Below, piece after piece: positions 1-9,765 of a stretch of 64,000 bases of DNA. The position numbers were made by a program, and so were the translations under genes. The notes below the pieces were generated by a model. It was given only the letters and a program-made list of their open reading frames with translations, ran no database searches and was not told where the DNA came from. Within the stretch, counting starts at the first letter, position 1. Every line of letters starts with the position of its first letter. Source of the stretch: Paludibacter sp. (lineage in GTDB: Bacteria; Bacteroidota; Bacteroidia; Bacteroidales; Paludibacteraceae); the NCBI GenBank assembly GCA_028710895.1, contig JAQTTH010000011.1:1-64000 (forward strand), in the 5' to 3' direction.

Positions 1-1536
1 AAGGCTGCTAAAGGGGGCTTATACAACTGGCCTGCCGTTAATACCGGCAACCTTTGCCCAAAAGGCTGGCATGTGCCAACTGATGCCGAGTGGACAGTTC
101 TTACCGACTATCTTGGTGGATTAACGGTTGCCGGTGGCAAGTTGAAACAAACCGGAACAACAAACTGGACTTATTCTGCTAATGGTATGGCAACTAACGA
201 AACTGGCTTTTCAGCCGTTGCAGGAGGCATGCGTCAGAATATTAATGTGGGGGTATTTGGTCAGATTGGAGTCAATAATTATTTATGGTCTAGCACTATG
301 CAAACAGTACCTAATTCTTGGCGCCGAAGCATTCCCAACAACAGCACTGCTGTCTCCGTAGGGGTGAACAATCAAAATTACGGAATGTCTGTTCGTTGCG
401 TTAAATCCGCAGGCGACATACCCACCATTACAACAACTGCTGTTACTAATATTACTGCAACAGGTGCAACATTAGGCGGATATGTTACCAATGATGGTGG
501 AGTCCCCGTTACTGAGCGTGGTGTTGTTTACGCAACCACCCAAAACCCTACAACTGCTGATTCAAAAATGGTTATTGGAACAGGAACAGGAACATTTTCA
601 TCTTATGTTAGCATGCCATTAGTAAATGCATATTACATAAGGGCTTATGCTATTAATAGTGCAGGGACGGTATATGGAAATGAAGTAAATACAGGAGTAG
701 ACTTATCACCCCCACCATTTGGTCCTTTTACAACAATTTTGGCACATGCCAACCTTCAGCCACCGGCGAGTTGGAACAGCAGTTTCCCCCTGTCTGACCA
801 GACCAATATCGGTAAATGGGTTAAAAACCCATCCTTTTCAGATGAATTTAATACGCCAACTCTTAATACGACGAATTGGGCAAGCAATAATACGGGTTTG
901 GGCTTCAATCAAGGTAATGACCCAACGTTGTTAAATCCAACTGCAACAGGTATGGAGTTTCACATGCGAAAGGGACCACCAACCGGCGACTATCAGTATC
1001 GAGGCTCTTGGGTTGGCAGTAAAGCAAAGCTATTATATGGTTATATTGAAGCCAGTATTGATATGGCGAATAATTATGCCAACAATAATATATTCCTTTA
1101 TGCTAAAGACGCAGCCCCTGACCCTGTCCGGTGGACGGAAATAGATGTTGTTGAGACGTATCCATTACCTCGTACCCAAGGTGTTAAAGCCAACTCAAAT
1201 GCGCATGTTTGGTATTCGCCATTAATCAGCACTCATATGGAACAACAATCTGCGTTTGTTCTCGATGGAGGGACAACATTTGCTGACGGATATCATGTGT
1301 TTGGCTTGCTTTGGACGCCAACAAAAATTTCCTGGTATGTTGATGGAGTTCTTGTTCGCGAATTAGTGAATACATCCTGGCATCAGCCACTTAAATTATA
1401 CATTGGTATTTGGGAACCAGGTACTGGAAATAGTGAGTATCACAACCCACCTTTGATGGACCAAATGCCTGCAAATCTGGTTGAAATTGAAGCAATGAAG
1501 GCGAAATACGTTCGTGTTTGGAAGGCGACGAATTAA
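1..1536 (+). CDS. FISUMP-domain / GH16 secreted protein, 5' partial
   Basis: The reading frame is open from base 1, so the start lies before the window; 511 residues are visible. The first ~115 residues are a FISUMP (Fibrobacter succinogenes major paralogous) domain, with the typical YNWPAVNTG, CPKGWHVPTDAEW and SVRCVK segments. Residues ~140-225 form a Fn3-like beta-sandwich rich in Thr and Gly. Residues ~275-510 are a GH16 (laminarinase-type) beta-jelly roll: FSDEFN at its start and the catalytic EIDVVE motif (Glu380 nucleophile, Glu385 acid/base in visible numbering). GH16 enzymes cut beta-1,3/1,4-glucans, galactans or related chains. FISUMP domains are usually found in surface lipoproteins, so I infer a cell-surface enzyme. 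Substrate cannot be read from the sequence. The internal GTG near base 73 is not a credible start because the FISUMP domain runs through it. Confidence 0.85.
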   Translation, partial: KAAKGGLYNWPAVNTGNLCPKGWHVPTDAEWTVLTDYLGGLTVAGGKLKQTGTTNWTYSANGMATNETGFSAVAGGMRQNINVGVFGQIGVNNYLWSSTMQTVPNSWRRSIPNNSTAVSVGVNNQNYGMSVRCVKSAGDIPTITTTAVTNITATGATLGGYVTNDGGVPVTERGVVYATTQNPTTADSKMVIGTGTGTFSSYVSMPLVNAYYIRAYAINSAGTVYGNEVNTGVDLSPPPFGPFTTILAHANLQPPASWNSSFPLSDQTNIGKWVKNPSFSDEFNTPTLNTTNWASNNTGLGFNQGNDPTLLNPTATGMEFHMRKGPPTGDYQYRGSWVGSKAKLLYGYIEASIDMANNYANNNIFLYAKDAAPDPVRWTEIDVVETYPLPRTQGVKANSNAHVWYSPLISTHMEQQSAFVLDGGTTFADGYHVFGLLWTPTKISWYVDGVLVRELVNTSWHQPLKLYIGIWEPGTGNSEYHNPPLMDQMPANLVEIEAMKAKYVRVWKATN

Positions 1537-1693
1537 GAGAAGCTATATAAGCAAAAAAACATCAAGAAGTCTGGAGGCGAAGGAAATCAAGATAGCGTAA
1601 AATGGCTCGATAATTTAGAGCGTGTTCCGCTTCTGAAACATTAGATATAATTGAATTAGTTGAAATTTACAGATTAAAATAAAATAAAATAAA

Positions 1694-2938
1694 ATGAAGA
1701 GAAAATATCTTTTATTAGTGGCAGTTCAAATATTTGTAGCAGGTAGTATTTTCAATAATATTTATGGACAAAAGAATAACCTACTAATTGACACAATTGG
1801 AACAAAATCGTCTATAAAAAGGGATTCTTATATAGAAACCAGAGGCGGATTAACAAATAGTTATTTGCAGTTTACGAAAAACAAGACAGGCAGGGTCGCA
1901 TTTTTAGGTGGTTCAATCACAGCAATGAGCGGTTGGCGAGAAAAAGTATGTAATTATCTTACCAAGAGGTTTCCTGATACGAAATTTGAGTTTATACAAG
2001 CTGGTATTCCTTCAACTGGGAGTACTCCGGGTGCTTTCCGACTGGAAAAAGATGTCCTTTCAAAAGGAAAGATAGATTTATTATTTGAAGAAGCTGCCGT
2101 AAACGACGCTGATCAGACGGCAAATTCAAGTGTACGGGGAATGGAAGGTATTGTTCGTCATACCTTAAAAACTAATTCAAATACGGATATTGTATTGATG
2201 TATTTTGTTGATCAGAAGAAGATCAATGATTACAATGCAGGAACAACACCTTTGGTTATAGCATCTCACGACAAGGTTGCCGTTCATTACAACCTTCCGT
2301 CAATCAATCTGGCGAAAGAAGTTACAGATCGTATTAACGCTAAGGAATTTACCTGGGAAAATGATTTTAAAAATCTTCATCCTTCCCCTTTTGGGCATGA
2401 GTTATATTTTCAATCCATCCGCTTATTGTTGGAGAATTGCTGGGTTTTATCAGAAACTAAAACTAAGATGGTAGTACACAAAATACCTAATCAAATAGAT
2501 CCCTATTCTTACACAACGGGGATTTATGCTGACATCCAAAAAGCCAAAGAGATGAAAGGATGGGCAATCAATGAAAAATGGGCACCGACCGATGGGATAA
2601 CTACACGAAAAGGATATGTAGATGTGCCTATGCTTATTTCTACTATATCAGGCTCAATCTTTAACTTTTCATTTAAAGGATCGGCAATTGGCGTTTGTGT
2701 TGTTGCAGGACCTGATGCTGGCATTATTGAGTATAGTATTGACGGAGGTGCTTACCAGTCCAAAGATTTGTTCACAGCTTGGAGCGATAAACTTTACATG
2801 AATCAATATTTGTTATTTTCTGACTCACTACCCAGTAAGAAACACCAACTCAGCATCCGGATTTCAGAAAACAAGAATGAAAAAAGTATAGGCCATACTT
2901 GTCAAATAGTCAATTTTCTGGTGAATAAATCAAAATAA
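1694..2938 (+). CDS. Secreted SGNH/GDSL-family esterase with C-terminal sandwich domain
   Basis: 414 residues with an N-terminal signal peptide ending near IYGQ. SGNH block I is FLGGSIT with the nucleophile Ser74; the block V catalytic Asp/His region is LHPSPFGHE. An Asn in the EEAAVNDAD segment fits the block III position. The C-terminal ~130 residues, after a YSYTTG segment, look like a beta-sandwich typical of secreted carbohydrate esterases. The likely role is removing acetyl or other acyl groups from a polysaccharide in the periplasm or at the surface. It lies 157 bp after the GH16 gene and before GH3, fitting the degradation island. The exact ester is unknown. Confidence 0.8.
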   Translation: MKRKYLLLVAVQIFVAGSIFNNIYGQKNNLLIDTIGTKSSIKRDSYIETRGGLTNSYLQFTKNKTGRVAFLGGSITAMSGWREKVCNYLTKRFPDTKFEFIQAGIPSTGSTPGAFRLEKDVLSKGKIDLLFEEAAVNDADQTANSSVRGMEGIVRHTLKTNSNTDIVLMYFVDQKKINDYNAGTTPLVIASHDKVAVHYNLPSINLAKEVTDRINAKEFTWENDFKNLHPSPFGHELYFQSIRLLLENCWVLSETKTKMVVHKIPNQIDPYSYTTGIYADIQKAKEMKGWAINEKWAPTDGITTRKGYVDVPMLISTISGSIFNFSFKGSAIGVCVVAGPDAGIIEYSIDGGAYQSKDLFTAWSDKLYMNQYLLFSDSLPSKKHQLSIRISENKNEKSIGHTCQIVNFLVNKSK

Positions 2939-3037
2939 CTATTAACGCACATATCAAATTCATATTTATTCATAAGTTCAACAATCTGAGCAAAAACACA
3001 TTTTCCGTTATTCGGTTATAAACAAAATTATATAATC

Positions 3038-3112
3038 ATGAAGCAACTGATTATCTTTTTATTCTTAATTTGGAACTCTTCACTATTTGCCCAACAGAAA
3101 TCAATTAATTAA
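3038..3112 (+). pseudogene. Orphan signal-peptide remnant in a 330-bp gap
   Basis: The 330 bp between the SGNH and GH3 genes contain one notable item: a 24-codon frame encoding Met-Lys-Gln, a hydrophobic core and a Leu-Phe-Ala-Gln cleavage-like end, followed within six codons by TAA. It looks like the start of a secreted-protein gene whose body has been lost. It could also be a chance ORF. Nothing else coding is visible in this gap. Confidence 0.4.
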
Positions 3113-3268
3113 AAATACTTTAGAATGAAGGTTATTCATAATTTTCGTTTTTCCACAAAATTGTGAACTTTCAATTCAAATCAAAGAACGACTGTAAGTG
3201 TAAGTATATCAACAATGTATAAATCTTTCTAAAAAAATAATGCAACAGCAGTAATCAATAATAAAAAA

Positions 3269-5404
3269 ATGAAAAGAATAAAAATTTTCTCTTACTTAAT
3301 TCTAATCTCAGGCCTACTTATGGGTTCCAACCAAAAATCATCTGAAAAAATTAAAGCATTGTTGCATAAACCATCAACTGTTGAAAAAGCCCAACAACAA
3401 GCTGTTGCCTTGGTTAAACTAATGACACCGGCAGAACGGTTCAAACTGGTCGGCGGTAACGATATGGGAACGTATCCTATCGAACGATTGGGAATTCCTG
3501 CAGTTAAATTTACGGATGCATCTGCCGGAGTCCGAATCAATAAAAACGATTATTATAATAAAACAACTGCATTCCCCTGTCCTCAATTACTTGCATCGAC
3601 TTGGAATACGACGATGGCCTATAAATTTGCGGAAGCCATCGGTGAGGAATGCCGCAGTTATGGAATCCACTTTTTGCTTGGGCCGGGAATGAACATCATG
3701 CGCAACTCACTGTGTGGAAGAAATTTTGAATATGTTGGTGAAGACCCATATCTGGCGGGCGAAATGGTTGCATCCTATGTTCGAGGGCTTCAATCAACTG
3801 GTACATCTGCTACATTGAAACATTTAATCGGAAACGAAAGTGATTTCAATAGAAGACTTAGTAACTCCGTAATTTCTGAAAGAGCAATTCATGAAATATA
3901 TCTTCCACCTTTTAAAAGAGGGGTTGATGCAGGAGCAATGGCCGTAATGACTTCATACAATCTCTTAAATGGTGAATGGACCGCAGAAAACAAAAAATTG
4001 GTAACCGACATCTTGAAAAAAGAACTTGGTTTCAAATGGCTGGTAATGGCTGATTGGAATTCAGTATGGAATGGACAAAAATTTATTCAGAGTGGCGTAG
4101 ATATTGAAATGCCTACAGGCAAAGCCATGCAAAGGGATTCTTCAAAAATTATTGGATCAAAACATATTGATCGGATGGCAGAAAGTATCCTGAAGACCTG
4201 TATTTATGCGGGATACTATGATGAAAATTATACTGATAGCTCTAAAATCGATAAATGGGACAAAAGAGCTGAAATTGCTTATCAAACCAACCTTGAAGGA
4301 ATTGTACTGCTAAAAAACAAAGGAATACTTCCGATAGATCCACAATCTGTCAAAGGAACAATCCTTGTTGCCGGTAATAATGCAACACGACTGGAGCTCG
4401 CAGGTGGTGGTTCTGCACATGTAATTGGTTATAACAACACAACCTACCTGGACGCATTAAAAAAAGCATTTGGCGAGAAAAATGTTAAATACATCGAGAG
4501 TCCATCGAATACAGATTTAGAATCTGCCAACAAAATTTTTCTTTTTTGTGGTTTTCCTAGTAAAGGCAAAAACTCAGAAGCCGAGGGCTTAGACCGTCTA
4601 TTTATACTTCCTGACAATGAATTGATTAGCAGGGCTGTTTCACTAAATAGTAATACGATAGTCTGCCTTCAAACCGGAGGATCGGTTGAAATGATTTGGG
4701 AAGGCAAATCGGCAGCAATCCTTCAGGCTTTTTACGGAGGACAGACAGGGGCAACAGCTTTAACAGATATATTGACAGGAAAGGTAAACCCATCAGGGAA
4801 GCTTCCCTATACTTTTGAGAAGAAATTTACCGATTCACCAGCAAACGGCTATAATCAAATTACTTCTGATAAACTGAATAGAGTTCCCGTTGATGAGATA
4901 CTTCAAGATAATTTGGCCAATATTTTTACTACTGACAAAAACACAGCTAAATTCTATACTTATAATGTTGATTACACTGAAAGTATTTTTGTAGGCTACC
5001 GCTGGTATGATAAAAAAGGAATCGATGTCTCGTTTCCATTCGGATACGGCTTGTCCTATACGACTTTTGCCTATGAAAATCTGAACATTGAAAAGAATGG
5101 TGACGAAGTCGTGGTCTCCTTCGACCTGAAAAATGTTGGAAAAGTGGCAGGTGACGAAATTGCACAAGTTTACGTAACCGATAATGAATGTTCTGTTGAA
5201 CGTCCTTTGAAAGAACTGAAAGGGTTCAAGCGGGTATCCTTGAAGTCAGGAGAAACTCAAAAGGTCGTGATTAAACTAAAGTCCGATGCCTTTAAATTTT
5301 GGAATGAAACCTCCAAAAATTGGAAGCTGGAATCCGGAACTTTCAACATAAAAATAGGTAACTCGTCTCGGGACATTAGATTAAATAAAGATATGACTCT
5401 CTAA
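3269..5404 (+). CDS. GH3 family beta-glycosidase (secreted)
   Basis: 711 residues with a signal peptide. The GH3 N-terminal barrel includes the LGPGMNIMRN, GRNFEYVGEDP and KHLIGNES segments, and the nucleophile Asp262 in WLVMADW. The GH3 C-terminal alpha/beta domain and a final Fn3-like domain (VYVTDNE, LKGFKRVSLKSGE) are complete. Length is normal for the family. GH3 enzymes release terminal beta-linked glucose, xylose or similar sugars. It shares its sub-type (GRNFEYxGEDP and a truncated N-terminal sheet) with the decayed copies at 10638 and 25773. The specific sugar cannot be told from sequence. Confidence 0.9.
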   Translation: MKRIKIFSYLILISGLLMGSNQKSSEKIKALLHKPSTVEKAQQQAVALVKLMTPAERFKLVGGNDMGTYPIERLGIPAVKFTDASAGVRINKNDYYNKTTAFPCPQLLASTWNTTMAYKFAEAIGEECRSYGIHFLLGPGMNIMRNSLCGRNFEYVGEDPYLAGEMVASYVRGLQSTGTSATLKHLIGNESDFNRRLSNSVISERAIHEIYLPPFKRGVDAGAMAVMTSYNLLNGEWTAENKKLVTDILKKELGFKWLVMADWNSVWNGQKFIQSGVDIEMPTGKAMQRDSSKIIGSKHIDRMAESILKTCIYAGYYDENYTDSSKIDKWDKRAEIAYQTNLEGIVLLKNKGILPIDPQSVKGTILVAGNNATRLELAGGGSAHVIGYNNTTYLDALKKAFGEKNVKYIESPSNTDLESANKIFLFCGFPSKGKNSEAEGLDRLFILPDNELISRAVSLNSNTIVCLQTGGSVEMIWEGKSAAILQAFYGGQTGATALTDILTGKVNPSGKLPYTFEKKFTDSPANGYNQITSDKLNRVPVDEILQDNLANIFTTDKNTAKFYTYNVDYTESIFVGYRWYDKKGIDVSFPFGYGLSYTTFAYENLNIEKNGDEVVVSFDLKNVGKVAGDEIAQVYVTDNECSVERPLKELKGFKRVSLKSGETQKVVIKLKSDAFKFWNETSKNWKLESGTFNIKIGNSSRDIRLNKDMTL

Positions 5405-5545
5405 ATGAAAATACTACTCGGCGAGAATTTCAAATTAGGCAAAGAAACAGGTATTCATTAAATATTAAAACTATAATCTATAATGAGCAAATAAACAGCC
5501 AATAATAAAAATAAATAAATAATTTAAAATAGAGATTTAAACGAT

Positions 5546-6679
5546 ATGAATATAAAGTTAAAATGGCAAATAACCCTCGTTTTAGGATTGAGTTTTTCTA
5601 TATGTACTTATGCGCAGTGTTCTGATTTAAAAAACTTTCCTAAAGGATCTGAGCCACAGGAAGTAGGTACGCGTTTAGTGAAAAAGTTTTTGCAGACACC
5701 TAACACGCGGTTTGGAAGGATTAATCCGATATCGCCGCCTACGTATATTACTTATCCAGATGTCTGTACATGGTTAGGTAGCTTGTGGTTTGCTGATGCA
5801 TTGAATGACAAAGGTATGCATCAACAATTAGAAGATAGGTTTGAACCTTTATTGAATACCCAAATAAATATGCAGCCTATTCCTAATCACGTGGATAACA
5901 ATGTGTTTGGTGCTTTACCTCTCGAGCTTTATAAGGAAAACAAGAAACAAGGGTATTTGGAACTTGGGATGAAGTATGCAGATACTCAATGGAATTTGCC
6001 ACAAAATGCCAAACCGGAGGAAAAAGCCTGGGCAGAAAAAGGTTATTCATGGCAATCACGTATTTGGATTGACGATATGTTTATGATTACATCAGTTCAG
6101 GCACAGGCATATTTAGTAACTCACGACAAAAAATACATAAATCGCGCCGCACACGAAATGTGCATGTATCTGAATAAAATACAACGACCTAATGGTTTAT
6201 TTTACCATACACCCGAAACTCCTTTTTTCTGGGGGAGAGGAAATGGTTGGATGGCTTTCGGTATGTGCGAATTGTTGCGGACATTGCCCAAAAATAATCC
6301 TGACAGGAAAACTATCCTGAAGGCATATCAGAAAATGATGGGAGCTTTGTTGCAATATCAAACGAAAGACGGTATGTGGCGACAGTTAATAGATAATCCT
6401 GCTTCGTGGAAAGAAACATCTGGAACTGCCATGTTTACTTATGCTATGATAACCGGTGTGAAAAACGGCTGGCTGAATAATGAAATCTATGGTTCTGCCT
6501 CCCGCAAAGCTTGGCTTTCGTTGATAACCTATATTAATAAGGATGATGAACTGACGGATGTCTGTGAAGGCACTGATAGTAAAAATAATTATCAGTATTA
6601 CCTCGACCGTAAACGGATTACAGGCGACTTGCACGGGCAAGCTCCGGTAATATGGTGCGCAGTTGCATTATTAAGGTAA
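5546..6679 (+). CDS. GH105 unsaturated uronyl hydrolase
   Basis: 377 residues, signal peptide ending at TYAQC. The (alpha/alpha)6-barrel is recognisable from the WQSRIWIDDMFM motif (Asp176/Asp177, the expected catalytic site), FFWGRGNGW and a GTAMFTYA segment. GH105 enzymes remove unsaturated uronic acids from the non-reducing ends of oligosaccharides made by polysaccharide lyases, classically rhamnogalacturonan (YteR/YesR). Its presence implies that the target glycan contains uronic acid and that a lyase acts upstream; none of a known family is evident in the window, though the unassigned proteins at 14851 and 17393 are candidates. Confidence 0.88.
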   Translation: MNIKLKWQITLVLGLSFSICTYAQCSDLKNFPKGSEPQEVGTRLVKKFLQTPNTRFGRINPISPPTYITYPDVCTWLGSLWFADALNDKGMHQQLEDRFEPLLNTQINMQPIPNHVDNNVFGALPLELYKENKKQGYLELGMKYADTQWNLPQNAKPEEKAWAEKGYSWQSRIWIDDMFMITSVQAQAYLVTHDKKYINRAAHEMCMYLNKIQRPNGLFYHTPETPFFWGRGNGWMAFGMCELLRTLPKNNPDRKTILKAYQKMMGALLQYQTKDGMWRQLIDNPASWKETSGTAMFTYAMITGVKNGWLNNEIYGSASRKAWLSLITYINKDDELTDVCEGTDSKNNYQYYLDRKRITGDLHGQAPVIWCAVALLR

Positions 6680-6712
6680 TTATATAAAAATACTAAAAAT
6701 CAATATAAAAAC

Positions 6713-8038
6713 ATGAATACAAAGAAAATTGCCCTGGGAATAGCTCTCACTTTCATTCTGTCTTGCAACTTAATTGCACAATCAAGCTATCAACCTTCAG
6801 AAAAAAATATTAAAAACCGCGAATGGTTTAGTAGTGCTAAATTTGGCTTGTTTATTCACTGGGGTGTTTATAGCGAGCTGGCTGGTGGCGGCGATAAAGG
6901 TGTAGGCGAATGGATAATGAACAATAAAAAAATTCCGATAAAACAGTATGAAAAATTGCCCGACTTTTTCAATCCCACAGCTTTCAATCCTGCCGAATGG
7001 GTTTCTATGGTGAAAAAGGCTGGAATTAAATATATTACTATTACCACAAAACATCATGATGGTTTCGCTATGTATGATTCCAAAATCAGCGATTATGATG
7101 TGGTAAAAAAGACACCTTATGGAAAAGATATCATTAAATTGCTCAAAGATGAATGTGATAAACAAGGTATTAAATTATTTTTCTATTATTCGCAACTCGA
7201 TTGGCATCATCCTGATTATTATCCACGTGGTAAAAGCGGATTAGGTTTTACTGGTCGACCTGAAGAAGGTGATTGGAATAAATATATTGATTATATGAAT
7301 ACCCAATTAACCGAATTACTTACAAACTATGGCGAAGTTGGTGGTATTTGGTTTGATGGAATGTGGGATCAGCCGGATACTAATTGGCGTTTAGATGACA
7401 CATATTCCCTGATTCATAAATTGCAAAATGGTGCTTTGATTGGCAGCAATCATCACAAAATGCCTTTTGCAGGAGAAGATTTTCAAATGTTCGAACGTGA
7501 CTTACCAGGAGAAAATACGATGGGCTTTAGTCATACAGGTGCAATTTCACAGCTTCCGTTAGAAATGTGTGAAACAATGAATGGCTCATGGGGCTACAAT
7601 TTTGTTGATACTGAATATAAATCATCAGCTACACTTATTAAAACATTAGTGAAAGCAGCGGGTTACGGTGCCAATTTATTGTTGAACACAGGTCCTATGC
7701 CAAATGGCAAAATTCAACCTGAGAACGTTGACACTTTACTTAAAATTGGCAAGTGGCTAGAAAAATACGGTGAAACAATTTACGGAAGTAGCAAAGGACC
7801 AATTCGTCCTTCAAACTGGGGCTCAAGTACTGAGAAAAATGGGAAAGTATATTTACATATTCTTGATTGCAAAGAAGAAAATCTTTTTATAGGCAAACTC
7901 CCAAAGAAAATAAAATTGGCTAAATTCTTTGATGATCAAAGTGTTGTGAAATTTAAAGAAACAGAATTTGGTGTTATTTTTAATATCCCGAATGCAAAAA
8001 AGAAACCTATAGATACAATTATTGAAATTAAAATGTAA
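6713..8038 (+). CDS. GH29 alpha-L-fucosidase
   Basis: 441 residues with a signal peptide ending near LIAQ. GH29 hallmarks: FGLFIHWGVYS, TTKHHDGFAMYDS and the nucleophile Asp215 in GIWFDGMWD; NLLLNTGPMPNG marks the end of the barrel. It hydrolyses alpha-linked L-fucose. It lies 33 bp after GH105, probably the same transcript. The C-terminal domain is short compared with the second GH29 at 21676, so the two may differ in linkage preference. The link to the fucose uptake and isomerase genes at 27.7-31.9 kb is inference. Confidence 0.9.
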   Translation: MNTKKIALGIALTFILSCNLIAQSSYQPSEKNIKNREWFSSAKFGLFIHWGVYSELAGGGDKGVGEWIMNNKKIPIKQYEKLPDFFNPTAFNPAEWVSMVKKAGIKYITITTKHHDGFAMYDSKISDYDVVKKTPYGKDIIKLLKDECDKQGIKLFFYYSQLDWHHPDYYPRGKSGLGFTGRPEEGDWNKYIDYMNTQLTELLTNYGEVGGIWFDGMWDQPDTNWRLDDTYSLIHKLQNGALIGSNHHKMPFAGEDFQMFERDLPGENTMGFSHTGAISQLPLEMCETMNGSWGYNFVDTEYKSSATLIKTLVKAAGYGANLLLNTGPMPNGKIQPENVDTLLKIGKWLEKYGETIYGSSKGPIRPSNWGSSTEKNGKVYLHILDCKEENLFIGKLPKKIKLAKFFDDQSVVKFKETEFGVIFNIPNAKKKPIDTIIEIKM

Positions 8039-8157
8039 TACTTAAAATAATTACCATCATTATTTTGTGGTCATTAGTTAAACTGCAATAATTCAGAATT
8101 AAACAATACAAACTTATACATAATCAAAAACATACATATCAACAAATTAAAATTATT

Positions 8158-8607
8158 ATGACTAAAATTAATATCAAAACATGCGTTCAAGAATTGATGG
8201 ACGAGATTACAAAAATTCTTCCTATTTACATGCAAAATCCAGTGGATAGCCAAATGAATAATGGAAATGTTTCCATTTGTATTATCGATGATGCTGGTAA
8301 TATATACGGGAAAATGTACGGTGACCACAAAATCACTCAACGTTGGACATACCGTATTGCATGGATAAAAGCCAGTCAGGTATGGATTACAGGTATGAAA
8401 ACGGGTGAATATGAGAGGCTTGTTTTCAATAATGAAATTGATGAAAGCATTTGTGGAATTGAAACCCCCGATTTACTTGGTTGGCCCGGTGGTCAGCCGG
8501 TAAAGTTGAAAGATGGCTCTATTCTATCTATTGGATTCAGTGGTTTCCGGGGTGAAATTGATTTGGAAATCGTGATTATTGCACTGACCAATCTTAATTA
8601 TTTATAA
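8158..8607 (+). CDS. GlcG/HbpS-like (heme-degrading-domain) family protein
   Basis: 149 residues, no signal peptide, so cytoplasmic. The sequence NGNVSICIIDDAGNIYGKMYGDH, an interior helix with KASQVWITGMKTGEYE, and the GWPGGQPVKLKDGSILSIGFSG segment fit the GlcG/HbpS fold. Members of this family are often placed in sugar or organic-acid operons and their role is usually unknown. It is followed 17 bp later by an aldo/keto reductase, so the two are probably co-transcribed. No clear heme ligand pattern can be claimed. Confidence 0.6.
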   Translation: MTKINIKTCVQELMDEITKILPIYMQNPVDSQMNNGNVSICIIDDAGNIYGKMYGDHKITQRWTYRIAWIKASQVWITGMKTGEYERLVFNNEIDESICGIETPDLLGWPGGQPVKLKDGSILSIGFSGFRGEIDLEIVIIALTNLNYL

Positions 8608-8624
8608 ACTTAAAATTGAATATT

Positions 8625-9620
8625 ATGAACTATCAAGCTGTAGAGAACAGATATAGCGACATGATTTATCGTCGCAGCGGCAAAAGTGGTATTAATTTAC
8701 CTGCAATTTCATTGGGTTTGTGGCATAACTTCGGTGGAGTTGACACATTCGAGAATTTCCGTAAAATCATTTGGGAGGCTTTCGATGCGGGTATTACTCA
8801 TTTCGATTTGGCAAACAATTACGGACCACCCCCTGGATCAGCCGAAGAAAACTTCGGACGAATTCTTAAAATGGATTTTCAATCGCACCGCGACGAAATG
8901 ATTATTTCTACCAAAGCAGGTTGGGATATGTGGCCTGGTCCTTACGGCGATCTAGGTTCACGTAAATACTTGATTGCTAGTTTAGATCAAAGTTTGAAAC
9001 GGATGCAACTTGAATACGTGGATATTTTTTACTCACACCGACCAGATTATGAAACCCCGCTGGAAGAAACTATGGGCGCCTTAGCTACTTCGGTAAATAG
9101 TGGTAAAGCTTTATATACGGGCATTTCAAGCTACGAAGCCGACAGAACCAAACAGGCTGCCGATTTATTGAAATCGTACAACACGCCTTGTTTGATTCAC
9201 CAACCAAAATATTCCATGTTTGAACGCTGGGTAGAGGATGGATTGATGGATGTACTTGGTGATAATGGTATTGGTTGTATTGCATTTTCGCCACTGGCGC
9301 AAGGATTGCTTACAAATAAATATTTGAATGGAATTCCTGAAGGCTCAAGGGCTGCTAAAGCAAGTGGGTTTCTGCAAGCCAAAGAAGTGACAGCCGAAAG
9401 GATTGAAAAAGTAAAAAAATTGAACGAGATTGCTAAAACCAGAAATCAATCATTGGCTCAAATGGCCATCGCCTGGCTGTTGAAAGACGAGCGGGTAACG
9501 TCAGTTCTGGTTGGCGCGAGCAGCACAGCACAACTTGCCGATAACCTTGCTTCACTTGAAAATTTAAAATTTCAAGCTGACGAATTGAAAATGATTGAGG
9601 AAATTCTCGCGATGGCATAA
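8625..9620 (+). CDS. Aldo/keto reductase, YghZ/L-glyceraldehyde-3-phosphate reductase type
   Basis: 331 residues from the ATG at 8625; a TTG nine bases upstream is less likely. AKR catalytic tetrad positions are visible: Asp in FDLANNYGPP with the Tyr, Lys in IISTKAGWD and His in DIFYSHRPD. The NADPH-binding end is SVLVGASSTAQL. Close to the YghZ/MgrA subgroup, which reduces small aldehydes such as methylglyoxal and L-glyceraldehyde 3-phosphate. In this fucose-rich setting it might act on L-lactaldehyde from fucose or rhamnose breakdown; that is inference. Confidence 0.88.
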   Translation: MNYQAVENRYSDMIYRRSGKSGINLPAISLGLWHNFGGVDTFENFRKIIWEAFDAGITHFDLANNYGPPPGSAEENFGRILKMDFQSHRDEMIISTKAGWDMWPGPYGDLGSRKYLIASLDQSLKRMQLEYVDIFYSHRPDYETPLEETMGALATSVNSGKALYTGISSYEADRTKQAADLLKSYNTPCLIHQPKYSMFERWVEDGLMDVLGDNGIGCIAFSPLAQGLLTNKYLNGIPEGSRAAKASGFLQAKEVTAERIEKVKKLNEIAKTRNQSLAQMAIAWLLKDERVTSVLVGASSTAQLADNLASLENLKFQADELKMIEEILAMA

Positions 9621-9765
9621 TATTAGAGGAAAGTTATTCAAGAAATATATTAATTGAATGTTCACTTTCTAGCCTATTTTCTTTTTTATTATCGAAGACC
9701 TCATACTAAATCTTTCTCCCTGGAGGAGGATTTGGTGAGAGCTTCGTGACAAATTTAGTTATAAA

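Noticed and set aside
9706-9732. Imperfect inverted repeat before the esterase gene
   Set aside because: Mismatched stem and no T-run; not enough for a terminator or operator call.
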